Source: Pseudomonas fluorescens Q2-87 (lineage in GTDB: Bacteria > Pseudomonadota > Gammaproteobacteria > Pseudomonadales > Pseudomonadaceae). From it: 64,000 nt of DNA. The stretch covers positions 5,956,556-6,020,555 of the forward strand of contig NZ_CM001558.1 of the NCBI RefSeq assembly GCF_000281895.1, in the 5' to 3' direction. Below the pieces are notes generated by a model. It was not told the DNA's origin, searched no databases, and saw only the letters and a list, made by a program, of their open reading frames with translations. Below, in pieces: positions 49,831 through 60,282 of this stretch (positions are counted from its first letter, which is position 1; each line of letters opens with the position of its first letter). The position numbers and the translations under genes are program-made.

Positions 49831-52743
49831 CTACAGCCCCTCCTCCAGCACCTTCGCCAGCATATCGACGAAGAAGTCGACGCTCTGGCGCGAAGTGACC
49901 ATGGGCGGCTTGATCTTGAGGATGTTCAGGTAATCGCCCGTGGGTTGCATGAAGATGCCCAGCTCGCGCAAGCGGTTGCACAGCGCCGTGGTTTCTTCGG
50001 TGGCCGGCTCCAAGGTGTCGCGGTTGCGGATCAACTCCACACCCAGGTAAAACCCGGAACCATGCACCGCGCCGACCAATGGGTAGCGATCGATCAAGGC
50101 TTCAAGCCGAGCCTTGAAATGCCCGCCGACCACTTTGGCGTTTTCCCAGAGTTTTTCTTCCTCCATGACGTCCAGCACCGCCATGCCGATCTGACAACTG
50201 ACCGGGCTGCCGCCAGCGGACGAGAAGAAGTAGCCCTCGGCTTCCAGCGCCTCGGCGATTTCCCGCCGGGTGATGACGGCCCCCAACGGCTGGCCGTTGC
50301 CCATGCCCTTGGCCATGGTGATGATGTCCGGCACCACGCCTTGCTCTTCGAACCCCCAGAAAAACTCGCCCATGCGCCCGTAGCCGACCTGGACCTCATC
50401 GGCGATGCACACCCCGCCACGCTCGCGCACCAGGGCGTAGACCTGCTTCAGGTAACCGGGCGGCAGCGCGATCCCGCCTGCGTTGCCGTACACCGGCTCG
50501 CAAATGAAACCAGCGAGCTGGCGTTTGCTTTCGGCGATTTTCGCCAAGTTATGTTCGACGCTGCGCACATAATCCGGCGCGCTGTCGGGGCCACGGAATT
50601 CGCCACGATAGGTATTGGGAGCAGTCACCGGATGCACCCAGTCCGGACGACTGCTCAGGGCCTTGGGGTTGTCGGCGATGGACGTCGACACCGCATCGGC
50701 CGCCACCGACCAACCGTGATAGGCCTCCAGCACACTGAGCATGTCCCGTCCGCCGCTGTAGGCCCAGGCCAGGCGGATTGCCAGGTCGTTGGCCTCGGTG
50801 CCGCTGTTGACCAGGAATACCCGGTCCATGTTGGATGGCGACAACGCCAGCAGGCGTTCGGAAAAATCGGCGATGGCCGCATAGTGGAACCGCGAGTTGG
50901 TATTGAGCAGCGACCACTGCCGCGCGGCGACCGCCGCCATGCGCGGATGGCCGTGCCCCAGCACCGCAACATTGTTGAGCATGTCGAGGTAGGACCGGCC
51001 CTGCATGTCGATCAGGTGATTGCGCCAGCCGCGCTCGATGCGTGGCGGGTCGATGTAATAATGCTTCTGGGACCGGGCAAAACTGGCATCGCGGCGGGCC
51101 AGCAGCGCATCCGGATCGATCTCCGGTTCAGCATCGCAAGCCAACCCCAACAACACCGCCGGAGACGGGCACAACGCCTGCCAGGCAGCGGCCCTGGATG
51201 GCGTGCAGAACAGCGGCGGGTTCAATTGAGCTCCCCGGCACAACTGCACTTGCAATGGCCCCGCCACTTCGCCCAGCACCTGACCCTTGACCAGCGCCGC
51301 CCCGGAATGCAGCGGCGACGTCACGCCCCACAACCGTACGCTGAGCTGGGCGCTGTCCAGTTGCAGCATGCCGTCGGCCGACTTGTGCACGACCCCGGCG
51401 AACGGTGATTCGAGGGGCGTGCCAAGCGGTACGTTCAGTTCCACGTGCAACGGATAGGTATCAGGCTCAACGGCGCTGTCCGGCCGAGTGCGAGACAAGC
51501 GGTACTGCCCGTAGCGGCTGGCGGCCAATCCGTGAATCGCAGCGGCTTCGCTCAACAAGCGCCGGTCGACGTCCGGTTGCTCCCAGTTGCCGGCCTCGAA
51601 ATGCGGGCTCAACACGCCCAGGTCAATCAGCGCAAATTCGCGGCCGACCAGGGTTGGCAGCAGCGGTGCGAAGCCTTCGCTGGCAATGGCGGGCAGGCTG
51701 TGGCCTGCGGCGCTGAGAATCGCCGCTTCCATCAGCTCGAACGGCACCGAATGGGCGACACGAAAGATTTCCCATTCATGGGCCAAATTATCGCGGCTGT
51801 ACTGGTTGTCCGGGTCGATGGAAACCTGCTGTTCGCCGCTGAGCACCAATACGGCGGCGCGCGCCACGATCAGCGGCCAAAGCGCCAGTAGTTCCTGGCG
51901 CTGCAACGGATTGACCGCGTGATAGGCCTTGATTGCCGGCAAGATAAAGAACGGATCACCGTCGGCATGATGCAGCAGGGCGGCGCAGGTCACCGACAGG
52001 TCAGTGATGCGCCAAGTGCGAACCAGGTCGCCGAAATCAATGACGCCCTGCATCTGCCACTGGCGCTGGGCATCGCGCTGCCAGACCACATTGTCATCGG
52101 TAACGTCCATGTGGATCGCCTGCACCGGCAGGCTGGCCTTGAGCGGCAGCAAGCGCCGCTCGGCCTGTTCGGCGGTCTCGGCGATCAGCGTGCGCCGTGG
52201 CTCGTCCTGGATCACCGGTAGCAGATGGCCGATCAACGCATTGGCATGACGGGCGTCCCATTGCAGCGTGCGCTCCAAACCAGGGTGATCGAACGTGGCC
52301 AGGGCCAGGTCGATTTCCGCGCACAGGCGCCCCAAGCCGGTCACGAGGGCAGGTTCCAGATACTTGAGCTGCGTGAGGGACTGGCCGTCGATGTATTCCA
52401 GCAGCCGGACATGAACCGCTTGCCCATCGACGTCCAGTGTCAGCAGGTCCGAACCGTTATTGGCGACGATCACCTTCGGCACTTTCACCGCGCTGTGCCC
52501 GGCCAGCCGCTTGAGGGCCGCATGCTGGGCCTGGAGCTCCTGGACGTCGTAGTCGCCATGGCAGATCTTCAGCACGAATCGCCCGCGCTCGCTGTCGACG
52601 CGGTAATTGAGGTCTTGTTGGCTGCCAAGGGGTCGCAGGTCGCCGCTGAGTCCGTAATTTGCGCGCAGCAGCCCCACCGCCTGTTCGGCGTTGAGCTGTG
52701 GGCTTGGCAAACTGGCACGGTGGACCAACGTAGCGAGTGGCAT
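49831..52743 (-). CDS. APH-type kinase / M23-like / class III aminotransferase fusion
   Basis: 970-aa three-part protein from ATG 52743. Residues 1-340 form an APH/choline-kinase-like phosphotransferase ([22 protein letters not shown] and [12 protein letters not shown], matching Brenner and DFG motifs). Residues about 430-560 contain a M23/lysozyme-like beta domain ([15 protein letters not shown]). Residues about 590-970 form a class III PLP enzyme ([50 protein letters not shown] with the PLP lysine). The combination matches bacterial relatives of hydroxylysine kinase plus the phospho-lyases AGXT2L1/2, so it may phosphorylate an amino alcohol and then eliminate phosphate. The substrate is unknown. 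Confidence 0.88.
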   Translation of the reverse strand: MPLATLVHRASLPSPQLNAEQAVGLLRANYGLSGDLRPLGSQQDLNYRVDSERGRFVLKICHGDYDVQELQAQHAALKRLAGHSAVKVPKVIVANNGSDLLTLDVDGQAVHVRLLEYIDGQSLTQLKYLEPALVTGLGRLCAEIDLALATFDHPGLERTLQWDARHANALIGHLLPVIQDEPRRTLIAETAEQAERRLLPLKASLPVQAIHMDVTDDNVVWQRDAQRQWQMQGVIDFGDLVRTWRITDLSVTCAALLHHADGDPFFILPAIKAYHAVNPLQRQELLALWPLIVARAAVLVLSGEQQVSIDPDNQYSRDNLAHEWEIFRVAHSVPFELMEAAILSAAGHSLPAIASEGFAPLLPTLVGREFALIDLGVLSPHFEAGNWEQPDVDRRLLSEAAAIHGLAASRYGQYRLSRTRPDSAVEPDTYPLHVELNVPLGTPLESPFAGVVHKSADGMLQLDSAQLSVRLWGVTSPLHSGAALVKGQVLGEVAGPLQVQLCRGAQLNPPLFCTPSRAAAWQALCPSPAVLLGLACDAEPEIDPDALLARRDASFARSQKHYYIDPPRIERGWRNHLIDMQGRSYLDMLNNVAVLGHGHPRMAAVAARQWSLLNTNSRFHYAAIADFSERLLALSPSNMDRVFLVNSGTEANDLAIRLAWAYSGGRDMLSVLEAYHGWSVAADAVSTSIADNPKALSSRPDWVHPVTAPNTYRGEFRGPDSAPDYVRSVEHNLAKIAESKRQLAGFICEPVYGNAGGIALPPGYLKQVYALVRERGGVCIADEVQVGYGRMGEFFWGFEEQGVVPDIITMAKGMGNGQPLGAVITRREIAEALEAEGYFFSSAGGSPVSCQIGMAVLDVMEEEKLWENAKVVGGHFKARLEALIDRYPLVGAVHGSGFYLGVELIRNRDTLEPATEETTALCNRLRELGIFMQPTGDYLNILKIKPPMVTSRQSVDFFVDMLAKVLEEGL

Positions 52744-52975
52744 ACAACGACCCCTGAGGTGGTTTTGTCGGACGCCTATATCGCCACTGAGTCGGGGGAT
52801 AAGCAACCCCCTTCTCAGCTGTAGCGTGGCTTGGCATATCGGGCAGGCTGCCGGAGCCCTGATACGACAAGGGTCTTGCCAATCCCATACCGGACAAATC
52901 CCTTGCACAGCCTTGATCATGCCGACAAGCTATGCTCCTACTGTTTGGTCGTCTCATGGAAAAAGGCTTAACCGG
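52744..52975. other. Divergent intergenic region upstream of rmlB
   Basis: 232 bp that must contain promoters for the fusion gene and for rmlB. A TATGCT -10-like hexamer lies at 52931-52936. No gene or RNA is recognised. Confidence 0.4.
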
Positions 52976-54058
52976 ATGCGCATTCTCATCACCGGCGGTG
53001 CCGGCTTCATCGGCTCGGCACTTATACGGCACTTGATCCTTGAGACAGGACATCAAGTCCTGAACCTCGACAAGCTGACGTACGCCGGCAATCTCGAATC
53101 GCTGAGCAGCATCGATCACGACAGCCGCTACGAATTCGTCCAGGCCGATATCATCGACCAACCGACAGTCAGCGCGATCCTGACGCGATTCGAGCCCGAC
53201 GCCATCATGCACCTGGCGGCTGAATCCCATGTGGACCGCTCCATTGACGGTCCGGCGGACTTCATTCAGACCAACATCGTGGGCACCTATAGCCTGCTCG
53301 AAGCCACCCGCGCCTATTGGCAGACGCTGGCCGAGCCGCGCAAGGGCGAGTTTCGCTTCCATCATATTTCCACCGATGAGGTGTATGGCGACCTGCACGG
53401 CCTGGATGATCTGTTCACCGAAACCACCTCCTATGCGCCAAGCTCACCGTATTCGGCGAGCAAGGCGGCGTCCGACCACTTGGTCCGCGCCTGGCAGCGT
53501 ACCTACGGCTTGCCCGTGCTGCTGACAAATTGCTCGAACAACTATGGACCGTTTCACTTCCCCGAGAAGCTGATCCCGCTGGTGATCCTCAATGCCCTGG
53601 CTGGAAAACCGCTGCCGGTGTACGGAAATGGCGAGCAAGTACGCGACTGGTTGTACGTTGAAGATCATGCCCGGGCGCTGCTCAAGGTCGTCACCGAAGG
53701 CACGGTCGGCGAAACCTACAATATCGGCGGCCACAACGAGCAAAAGAACATCGACGTGGTGCGCAGCATCTGCGCCCTGCTCGAAGAACTGGCGCCACAC
53801 AAACCCGACAGCGTCGAGCACTACGCCGACCTGATCACCTTCGTGAAAGACCGGCCCGGCCACGATCAGCGCTATGCCATCGACGCGGGCAAGATCGAAC
53901 GGGAGCTGGGCTGGACACCCCGTGAAACCTTCGAAACCGGTCTGCGCAAGACCGTGCAGTGGTACCTCGAAAACCTGCTGTGGTGCCGGCGTGTCCAGGA
54001 TGGCAGCTATCAGGGCGAGCGCCTGGGCTCGCTTGACCACAAGGATGCGATTGCATGA
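52976..54058 (+). CDS. rmlB: dTDP-glucose 4,6-dehydratase RmlB
   Basis: 360-aa NAD-dependent extended SDR, second step of dTDP-L-rhamnose synthesis. [13 protein letters not shown] is the cofactor motif near residue 7, [11 protein letters not shown] and [15 protein letters not shown] hold the catalytic Tyr-x3-Lys near 160, and [13 protein letters not shown] follows. The ATG at 52976 gives the standard [11 protein letters not shown] start. It is the first gene of rmlB-rmlA-rmlC-rmlD, coupled by 4-bp overlaps. Confidence 0.97.
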   Translation: MRILITGGAGFIGSALIRHLILETGHQVLNLDKLTYAGNLESLSSIDHDSRYEFVQADIIDQPTVSAILTRFEPDAIMHLAAESHVDRSIDGPADFIQTNIVGTYSLLEATRAYWQTLAEPRKGEFRFHHISTDEVYGDLHGLDDLFTETTSYAPSSPYSASKAASDHLVRAWQRTYGLPVLLTNCSNNYGPFHFPEKLIPLVILNALAGKPLPVYGNGEQVRDWLYVEDHARALLKVVTEGTVGETYNIGGHNEQKNIDVVRSICALLEELAPHKPDSVEHYADLITFVKDRPGHDQRYAIDAGKIERELGWTPRETFETGLRKTVQWYLENLLWCRRVQDGSYQGERLGSLDHKDAIA

Positions 54059-54930
54059 TGAAAGGCATTGTTCTGGCCGGTGGTTCCGGCACGCGCCTGC
54101 ACCCGATTACCCTCGGGGTTTCCAAACAGCTGCTTCCGATCTATGACAAGCCGATGATCTATTACCCGATCTCGGTGCTGATGCTCGCCGGTATCAAGGA
54201 TATCTTGCTGATCTCTACGCCCCAGGACTTGCCGCAATATCGCAACCTGCTGGGCGACGGTAGCCAGTTCGGCGTGCAGTTCAGCTATGCCGAGCAGCCG
54301 TCACCCGATGGCCTGGCCCAGGCATTCCTGATCGGCGAGCAATTTATCGGCACCGACCCGGTGTGCCTGATCCTGGGTGACAACATTTTCCACGGACAAC
54401 ACTTCGGCGAACAATTGCAGGCTGCCGTCAACCGTCCCAGTGGCGCGACGGTGTTCGGTTATTGGGTCAAGGATCCCGAGCGCTTTGGCGTGATCGATTT
54501 CGACCCTGAGGGGCGAGCCATTTCCATCGAAGAAAAACCCTCCATGCCGAAATCCAGCTATGCGGTGACCGGCCTGTATTTCTACGATAACGACGTGATC
54601 CAGATCGCCAAGACCATCAAACCCTCCAAACGGGGCGAACTGGAAATCACCGACGTTAACAATGCCTATCTGAACCGCGGGGAGCTGCACGTCGAGCGTT
54701 TCGGCCGCGGCTTCGCCTGGCTCGACACAGGGACTCACGACAGCCTGCTGGAGGCCTCGCAATACGTGCAGACCATCGAGCATCGGCAAGGCTTGAAAGT
54801 CGCGTGCCTGGAAGAAATCGCCTACCAGCAGGGCTGGGTCAGCCGCGAGCATGTCCTGGAACGCGCCCAGTACTTCGGCAAGACCGGTTACGGCCAGTAC
54901 CTGTTCAAGATCGCTGGTGAGACCCGATGA
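54055..54930 (+). CDS. rmlA: Glucose-1-phosphate thymidylyltransferase RmlA
   Basis: 291-aa nucleotidyltransferase making dTDP-glucose, the first step to dTDP-rhamnose. [18 protein letters not shown] near the N-terminus, [25 protein letters not shown] and [16 protein letters not shown] are the family motifs. It overlaps rmlB by 4 bp. The start may be the first or second of two adjacent ATG codons. Confidence 0.97.
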   Translation: MMKGIVLAGGSGTRLHPITLGVSKQLLPIYDKPMIYYPISVLMLAGIKDILLISTPQDLPQYRNLLGDGSQFGVQFSYAEQPSPDGLAQAFLIGEQFIGTDPVCLILGDNIFHGQHFGEQLQAAVNRPSGATVFGYWVKDPERFGVIDFDPEGRAISIEEKPSMPKSSYAVTGLYFYDNDVIQIAKTIKPSKRGELEITDVNNAYLNRGELHVERFGRGFAWLDTGTHDSLLEASQYVQTIEHRQGLKVACLEEIAYQQGWVSREHVLERAQYFGKTGYGQYLFKIAGETR

Positions 54931-55472
54931 AAGTCATCGCCACGTCACTGCCGGAGGTGCTGATCATCGAACCGAAGGTGTTCGGTGACGAGCGCGGTTT
55001 CTTCTATGAAAGCTTCAATGCCAAGGCGTTTGCCGAGGCCACCGGCTGCACGCTGCAGTTCGTCCAGGACAACCATTCGCGATCGGCCAGGCATGTCCTG
55101 CGCGGCCTGCATTATCAGATCGAACAGGCCCAAGGCAAACTCGTGCGGGTGACGGCGGGAGAAGTACTGGATGTGGCGGTGGACATTCGGCGCAGCTCGC
55201 CCACTTTCGGCCAATGGACAAGCGCGCGCCTGTCGGCACAAAACCACCGGCAACTGTGGATTCCGCCTGGGTTCGCCCATGGCTTCGCGGTGCTGAGCGA
55301 TTCGGCGGATTTTCTCTACAAGACCACAGACTATTACGCGCCATCCGCCGAGCGTTGTATTCGTTGGGACGACCCGGAGCTGGCCATCGACTGGGAACTG
55401 GATGGCACGCCGATCCTGTCGCTCAAGGATCAGGCCGGCAAGCCCCTTGGTGAGGCAGACCTGTTCCCATGA
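54927..55472 (+). CDS. rmlC: dTDP-4-dehydrorhamnose 3,5-epimerase RmlC
   Basis: 181-aa cupin-fold epimerase. [24 protein letters not shown] with the catalytic His, [16 protein letters not shown] and [20 protein letters not shown] are canonical. Overlaps rmlA and rmlD by 4 bp each. Confidence 0.97.
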   Translation: MKVIATSLPEVLIIEPKVFGDERGFFYESFNAKAFAEATGCTLQFVQDNHSRSARHVLRGLHYQIEQAQGKLVRVTAGEVLDVAVDIRRSSPTFGQWTSARLSAQNHRQLWIPPGFAHGFAVLSDSADFLYKTTDYYAPSAERCIRWDDPELAIDWELDGTPILSLKDQAGKPLGEADLFP

Positions 55473-56349
55473 ATGCTTCCTTGCGCATTCTGATCATCGG
55501 CGAGAACGGCCAGGTATCCCGGGCGCTCCAATCGCGCCTGGCCGGCATGGGCGAGCTGATCGTACGCGGCAGCGGCCAGCTCGATCTGGCACGCCCGGAT
55601 TCCCTGCGCTCGCCCATCGTGGCCCTGAAGCCCGACCTGATTGTCAACGCCGCAGCCCACACGGCAGTTGACCTCGCGGAGACCGAACCGGAGCGAGCGT
55701 TCACCATCAACGCCACGGCGCCAGGCATTCTGGCCCAGGCGGCGTCAGAGCTGGGCATCCCGTTGATTCATTACTCCACCGATTACGTCTTCGATGGTCT
55801 CAAACCCGCCCCTTATACCGAGGACGACACGCCCACCCAGTGAGCGTCTACGGCCGCAGCAAACTGGCCGGCGAAGACGCCATTCGACACATCGTCGGCC
55901 AGCACCTGATCCTGCGCACCAGCTGGGTGTATTCCGTCGAAGGCCGCAATTTCTTGCTGACCATGCAACGCCTGCTACAAGAAAAACCGCAACTGCGAGT
56001 GGTGGCCGATCAGATCGGCGCGCCAACCTGGGCCGGCACCATCGCCGACAGCACCGCCCAATTGATCGAGCGCTGGCAGACCGGCCAACACGGGGCCTGG
56101 GGCACGTATCACTTGGCGGCCCGGGGCGAGACGTCCTGGTTCGGTTTCGCCCAGGCCATTGCCGAAAGCCTGGTCGAACAACACAAGCCTTGCGCCGTGC
56201 TCGAGCCCATCCCGTCCAGCGCTTACCCAACGCCAGCCCAACGTCCTTTGAACTCGCGCCTCGATTGCACACGCCTGTATCGCGAATGGGGCGTGAGCCA
56301 ACCAGACTGGCGCAGCGCGTTACAGCAGTGTCTTGCCGGACAAGTCTAG
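55469..56349 (+). pseudogene. rmlD: dTDP-4-dehydrorhamnose reductase RmlD, frameshifted
   Basis: Two consecutive frames make up one RmlD. The first (55469-55843, 124 aa) has the NAD(P)-binding half with LIIGENGQVSRALQ, NAAAHTAVDLAE and STDYVFDGLK, and stops at TGA after DDTPTQ. The second (55840-56349) continues with VYGRSKLAGED (the Tyr-x3-Lys site), RTSWVYSVEGRNF and a normal C-terminus. At cagtgagcgtctac one base (or four) seems missing, where relatives read ...PLSVYGRSK. The second frame could start at GTG 55840, overlapping the stop. A sequencing error is possible. If real, the last step of dTDP-L-rhamnose synthesis is lost or made by split halves. Confidence 0.85.
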
Positions 56350-56414
56350 TACGGCCTTACAAATAGTATTTGCGAGGCAACTAGGCATAATACGCCTGTC
56401 CCCACAGGCGCTCG

Positions 56415-58229
56415 ATGCTCATGAATTCCACCCTTCCCCGCAGACCCCGTTGGCGCAGCCTGGCCTTGCTTGCCCTGTGCCTGGCGCCGTTGCTGTGGCC
56501 GCTGGAGCATTTGGCCGAGCGCTACTACCGCAGCGAACTGGCCGGGCAGAATCGCCAGACCCTGGACCTTTACGTCGCCAACCTGTTGGGCACCCTGCAC
56601 CGCTATGAAGTGCTACCACAGATTCTCGCCGACCTGCCGGCCTTGCGCGCAGCGTTGTCGGCCCCGGACGACGGCGTTACTCAAGGCAACGCCAACCGGC
56701 TGCTGAAAAACATCAGCACCCAGACGGGGGCCGAAGTCATGTACCTGATGGACGCCACCGGCAAGACCCTGGCCGCGTCGAACTGGGACAAGCACGACAG
56801 TTTCGTCGGTCGCAACTTCGCCTTCCGGCCGTATTACATCGAAGCCATGGCCGGACGCCTTGGGCGCTTCTTCGGTTTGGGCACCACCTCGGCCAAGCGC
56901 GGTTATTTCTTTGCCGCCGCCGTGCGCGACCGCGAAAAAGTCATCGGTGTGCTGGTGGTCAAGGTCGACCTGGACCACACCGAAAGCCTGTGGGGCAAAA
57001 CCCCGGAGCAACTGCTGGTGACCGACCATAATGGCGTGGTCATCCTTACGTCGCGACAGGAATGGCGATTCCGTGCGACCCGGCCCCTGAGCGACGACGA
57101 GAACAAGTCCATCAGCGCCGTGCAGCCCTATCCAACCCGCGACCCCAAGCCCTTGAACCTGGACGCCAATGCCTGGCTGACACAGACCCAGTCCATCGAC
57201 GAAACCGGCTGGAGCGTAAGCATCCTGGCCCCGCGTACGTTGATCGATCGCCCGGTGCGCACGGTGGTCGCCATTGGCGGCGCGGCGCTGCTGGTCTTGA
57301 TGTTATTGCTCGGCTTGATGATGCAGCGTCGGCGTCATTACCTGGATCGGATCGCCTTCGAAGCCAAGGCCCGTCATGAACTGGAAGGCCGCGTAGCCGA
57401 GCGGACCAGCGATCTGGAAGGCCTGAACCGGCGCCTGAAGCAGGAAGTACTGGAACGTGAACAGGCCCAGCAGGAATTGGTCCGCGCCCAGGATGACCTG
57501 GTACAGGCCGGCAAACTGTCGGCCCTGGGCACTATGTCAGCGAGTATCAGCCATGAACTCAACCAACCGCTGGCGGCGATTCGTAGCTACGCGGAAAACG
57601 CCGAGATCCTGCTCGACCACCAGCGCACCGACGACGCCCGTGGCAATCTCAAGCTGATCAGTGAATTGACCGGGCGGATGGCCTCGATCATCGCTCACCT
57701 GCGGGCCTTCGCCCGCCGCGACCGGCATGCGCCGGAGAGCGTTGCCCTGCAACCGGCACTGGACGATGCCCTGGCGCTGCTGGCCAAACGTCGGCGCAGC
57801 ATGGAAGTCGAGCTGATCCGTGACCTGCCGGCCGCCACGCTGTGGGTCGAGGCCGGCGAAACCCGCTTGCGCCAGGTATTGGGCAACTTGCTGGCCAACG
57901 CCCTCGACGCCCTGACTGAAAAAGGCCCGCCGCGCAAACTCTGGCTCAGTGCCCAGGCCACCGAAACCGGCGTCAATCTGTGCATCCGCGATAACGGCCC
58001 GGGCTTCTGCATGGAAGCCCTTGGCCGCGCCGGCGAGCCTTTCTATACCACCAAGACCCGCACCCAGGGCCTTGGTCTGGGACTGGCGATCTGCGACACC
58101 TTGATGCGTGCCTTCGGCGGTGAACTGTCGTTCGCCAACCACAAGGAAGGCGGCGCCCTGATTACCTTGAAGCTGCGCGCGGGTGCGCCCGGAGTGAGCC
58201 TGCAACCGTCCGAGGACCGTAGTGTATGA
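56415..58229 (+). CDS. dctB: DctB-like sensor histidine kinase
   Basis: 604-aa membrane kinase. TM1 (about 15-33), a periplasmic double-Cache-type sensor (about 45-275, TGAEVMYLMDATGKTLAASN), TM2 (about 280-303), a coiled coil (about 315-365), then ASISHELNQPLAAIRSYAEN with the phosphohistidine near 380, NLLANALDAL (N box), DNGPGF (G1) and GLGLGLAICDTLM (G2). The family senses C4-dicarboxylates and phosphorylates DctD. It overlaps the regulator gene by 4 bp. The name rests on family and gene order. Confidence 0.9.
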   Translation: MLMNSTLPRRPRWRSLALLALCLAPLLWPLEHLAERYYRSELAGQNRQTLDLYVANLLGTLHRYEVLPQILADLPALRAALSAPDDGVTQGNANRLLKNISTQTGAEVMYLMDATGKTLAASNWDKHDSFVGRNFAFRPYYIEAMAGRLGRFFGLGTTSAKRGYFFAAAVRDREKVIGVLVVKVDLDHTESLWGKTPEQLLVTDHNGVVILTSRQEWRFRATRPLSDDENKSISAVQPYPTRDPKPLNLDANAWLTQTQSIDETGWSVSILAPRTLIDRPVRTVVAIGGAALLVLMLLLGLMMQRRRHYLDRIAFEAKARHELEGRVAERTSDLEGLNRRLKQEVLEREQAQQELVRAQDDLVQAGKLSALGTMSASISHELNQPLAAIRSYAENAEILLDHQRTDDARGNLKLISELTGRMASIIAHLRAFARRDRHAPESVALQPALDDALALLAKRRRSMEVELIRDLPAATLWVEAGETRLRQVLGNLLANALDALTEKGPPRKLWLSAQATETGVNLCIRDNGPGFCMEALGRAGEPFYTTKTRTQGLGLGLAICDTLMRAFGGELSFANHKEGGALITLKLRAGAPGVSLQPSEDRSV

Positions 58230-59614
58230 CCATCGATAACCAGATTGAGGTGGTGCTGATCGACGACGATGCCCACCTTCGTCAGGCCTTGAGCCAGACC
58301 CTCGACCTGGCCGGCTTGAAAATCCTGCCCCTGGCCGAAGCCCGGGGCGTGGCCGGACAACTGCCCCGGGACTGGCCGGGCGTGGTGGTCAGCGACATTC
58401 GCATGCCGGGCATGGACGGCCTCGAGTTATTGAACGAACTCCACGCCCAGGATCCGGAGCTGCCGGTGCTGCTGATCACCGGCCATGGCGACGTGCCGCT
58501 GGCGGTGCAGGCGATGCGTGCCGGGGCCTATGACTTTCTGGAAAAGCCTTTCGCCAGCGATCACTTGCTCGACAGCGTGCGCCGCGCCCTGTCCTTGCGC
58601 CGACTGGTGCTGGACAATCGCAGCCTGCGCCTGGCCCTCAGCGATCGCCATCAACTCAGCGCCCGCCTGGTCGGCCAATCCACGCCGATGCTGCGCCTGC
58701 GCGAACAGATCGGTGCCTTGGCGGCCACCCGTGCCGATGTGCTGATCCTGGGTGAAACCGGTGCGGGCAAAGAAGTGGTCGCTCGTGCACTGCACGACCT
58801 GTCGAGCCGGCGTAACGGGCCGTTCGTGGCCATCAACGCCGGAGCCCTGGCCGAGTCGGTGGTGGAAAGCGAGCTGTTCGGCCACGAACCCGGCGCGTTC
58901 ACCGGCGCGCAAAAACGTCGCATCGGCAAGTTCGAGTTTGCCAACGGCGGCACCCTGTTTCTCGATGAAATCGAAAGCATGAGCCTGGATGTCCAGGTCA
59001 AGCTGCTGCGCCTGCTGCAAGAACGCATGGTGGAACGTCTGGGGGGCAATCAGCAGATCCCCTTGGACATCCGCGTCATCGCCGCCACCAAGGAAGACCT
59101 GCGCCAGGCTGCCGATCAAGGGCGCTTTCGCGCCGACCTGTATTACCGTCTGAACGTCGCGCCGCTGCGCATACCGCCGTTGCGGGAGCGGGGTGAGGAC
59201 GCGCTGATGTTGTTCCAGCACTTCGCCAACGAAGCCAGCGCTCGCCACGGCCTGCCGCCCCATGAACTGCAACCGGCCCAACGGGCATTGCTGCTGCGCC
59301 ACAACTGGCCGGGCAACGTGCGAGAACTGCAGAACGCCGCTGAACGCTTTGCCCTGGGCCTGGAATTGGCCCTGGACAACAGCGCACCAGACGGCGGTCC
59401 CGGCGCACCAGTAGAATTGGTCAGTGGCGGCTTGAGCGAACAGGTGGAAAACTTCGAGAAAACACTGATCGCCGCCGAACTGGCCCGCCCCCACAGCTCG
59501 GTCCGCAGCCTGGCCGAAGCGCTGGGCATTCCGCGCAAAACCCTGCACGACAAACTGCGCAAGCATGGGTTGAACTTCGATAGCAGCCACGGTGCGGCTG
59601 ACGAATCCGATTGA
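58226..59614 (+). CDS. dctD: DctD-like sigma-54 response regulator
   Basis: 462-aa NtrC-family regulator: receiver domain (about 5-125, phospho-Asp in VVVSDIRMPGMDGLEL), AAA+ domain (about 145-380) with Walker A GETGAGKEVV, the sigma-54 contact GAFTGAQKRRIG, Walker B GTLFLDEIESM, and a Fis-type HTH at the end (SLAEALGIPRKTLHDKLRKHG). Activates RpoN promoters, typically of C4-dicarboxylate transport genes, on signal from DctB. Translationally coupled to the kinase. Confidence 0.93.
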   Translation: MTIDNQIEVVLIDDDAHLRQALSQTLDLAGLKILPLAEARGVAGQLPRDWPGVVVSDIRMPGMDGLELLNELHAQDPELPVLLITGHGDVPLAVQAMRAGAYDFLEKPFASDHLLDSVRRALSLRRLVLDNRSLRLALSDRHQLSARLVGQSTPMLRLREQIGALAATRADVLILGETGAGKEVVARALHDLSSRRNGPFVAINAGALAESVVESELFGHEPGAFTGAQKRRIGKFEFANGGTLFLDEIESMSLDVQVKLLRLLQERMVERLGGNQQIPLDIRVIAATKEDLRQAADQGRFRADLYYRLNVAPLRIPPLRERGEDALMLFQHFANEASARHGLPPHELQPAQRALLLRHNWPGNVRELQNAAERFALGLELALDNSAPDGGPGAPVELVSGGLSEQVENFEKTLIAAELARPHSSVRSLAEALGIPRKTLHDKLRKHGLNFDSSHGAADESD

Positions 59615-59651
59615 ACGCCCGTCAATCCACTTTCAAGCAAGAGGCCCGGCA

Positions 59652-60107
59652 ATGAATCGCGACAGCCGTTACCTGGAATCGATCCTGCACCACGACATCC
59701 CGCTGACACGGGACATGGGCCTCAAGGTGCTTGATTGGCAAGCCCGGCAACTGCGCTTGTTCTTGCCGCTTGAGGCCAACGTCAACCACAAGAGCACCAT
59801 GTTCGGCGGTAGCTTGTACTGCGGCGCGGTGCTCGGCGGCTGGGGCTGGCTGCACCTGGCCCTGCGCGAAGAAGGCATCGAAGACGGGCATATCGTGATC
59901 CAGGAAGGACAGATCAGTTATCCGCTGCCGGTCACCCACGACGCGGCTGTCGTCTGCGACGCGCCTGAGGAGAAGGTCTGGAAACGCTTCCTGGCCACCT
60001 ACCGACGCTACGGCCGGGCGCGGCTGGCCTTGCAGACGCGGGTGATGAATGTCGCAAGCGAGGAAGTGGCGGTGCAGTTCGAGGGGCAGTACGTGTTGCA
60101 CCGCTAA
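59652..60107 (+). CDS. YiiD-type thioesterase domain protein
   Basis: 151-aa hotdog-fold protein of the YiiD C-terminal/thioesterase family: MGLKVLDWQARQLRLFLPLE, then NVNHKSTMFGGSLYCGAVLGGW, where the GGSL segment is typical. The substrate is unknown. The ATG at 59652 gives MNRDSRYLESILH. It follows dctD by 37 bp and may be cotranscribed. Confidence 0.85.
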   Translation: MNRDSRYLESILHHDIPLTRDMGLKVLDWQARQLRLFLPLEANVNHKSTMFGGSLYCGAVLGGWGWLHLALREEGIEDGHIVIQEGQISYPLPVTHDAAVVCDAPEEKVWKRFLATYRRYGRARLALQTRVMNVASEEVAVQFEGQYVLHR

Positions 60108-60173
60108 AAACACCGCAACTCCCCATAGTGAAGGGATTCATAGGGGGTACACCGCTGAAAAACACCATAAATC

Positions 60174-60267
60174 CCGTGGCGAGGGAGCTTGCTCCCGCTC
60201 GGTTGCGCAGCAACCGCCAAAAGCCGGGGCTGCTTCAGCCCAGCGGGAGCAAGCTCCCTCGCCACGG
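60174..60267. repeat. Perfect long inverted REP pair, second family
   Basis: Two 26-bp arms (60174-60199 and 60242-60267) are exact reverse complements, of the type ccgtggcgagggagcttgct. They lie between convergent genes and should make a strong hairpin, usable as bidirectional terminator. Confidence 0.85.
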
Positions 60268-60282
60268 AACAGCAGCTACGGT

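Noticed and set aside
49945..51408. 487-codon plus-strand frame inside the kinase/aminotransferase gene
   Set aside because: Antisense shadow with Arg/His/Gly-rich composition.
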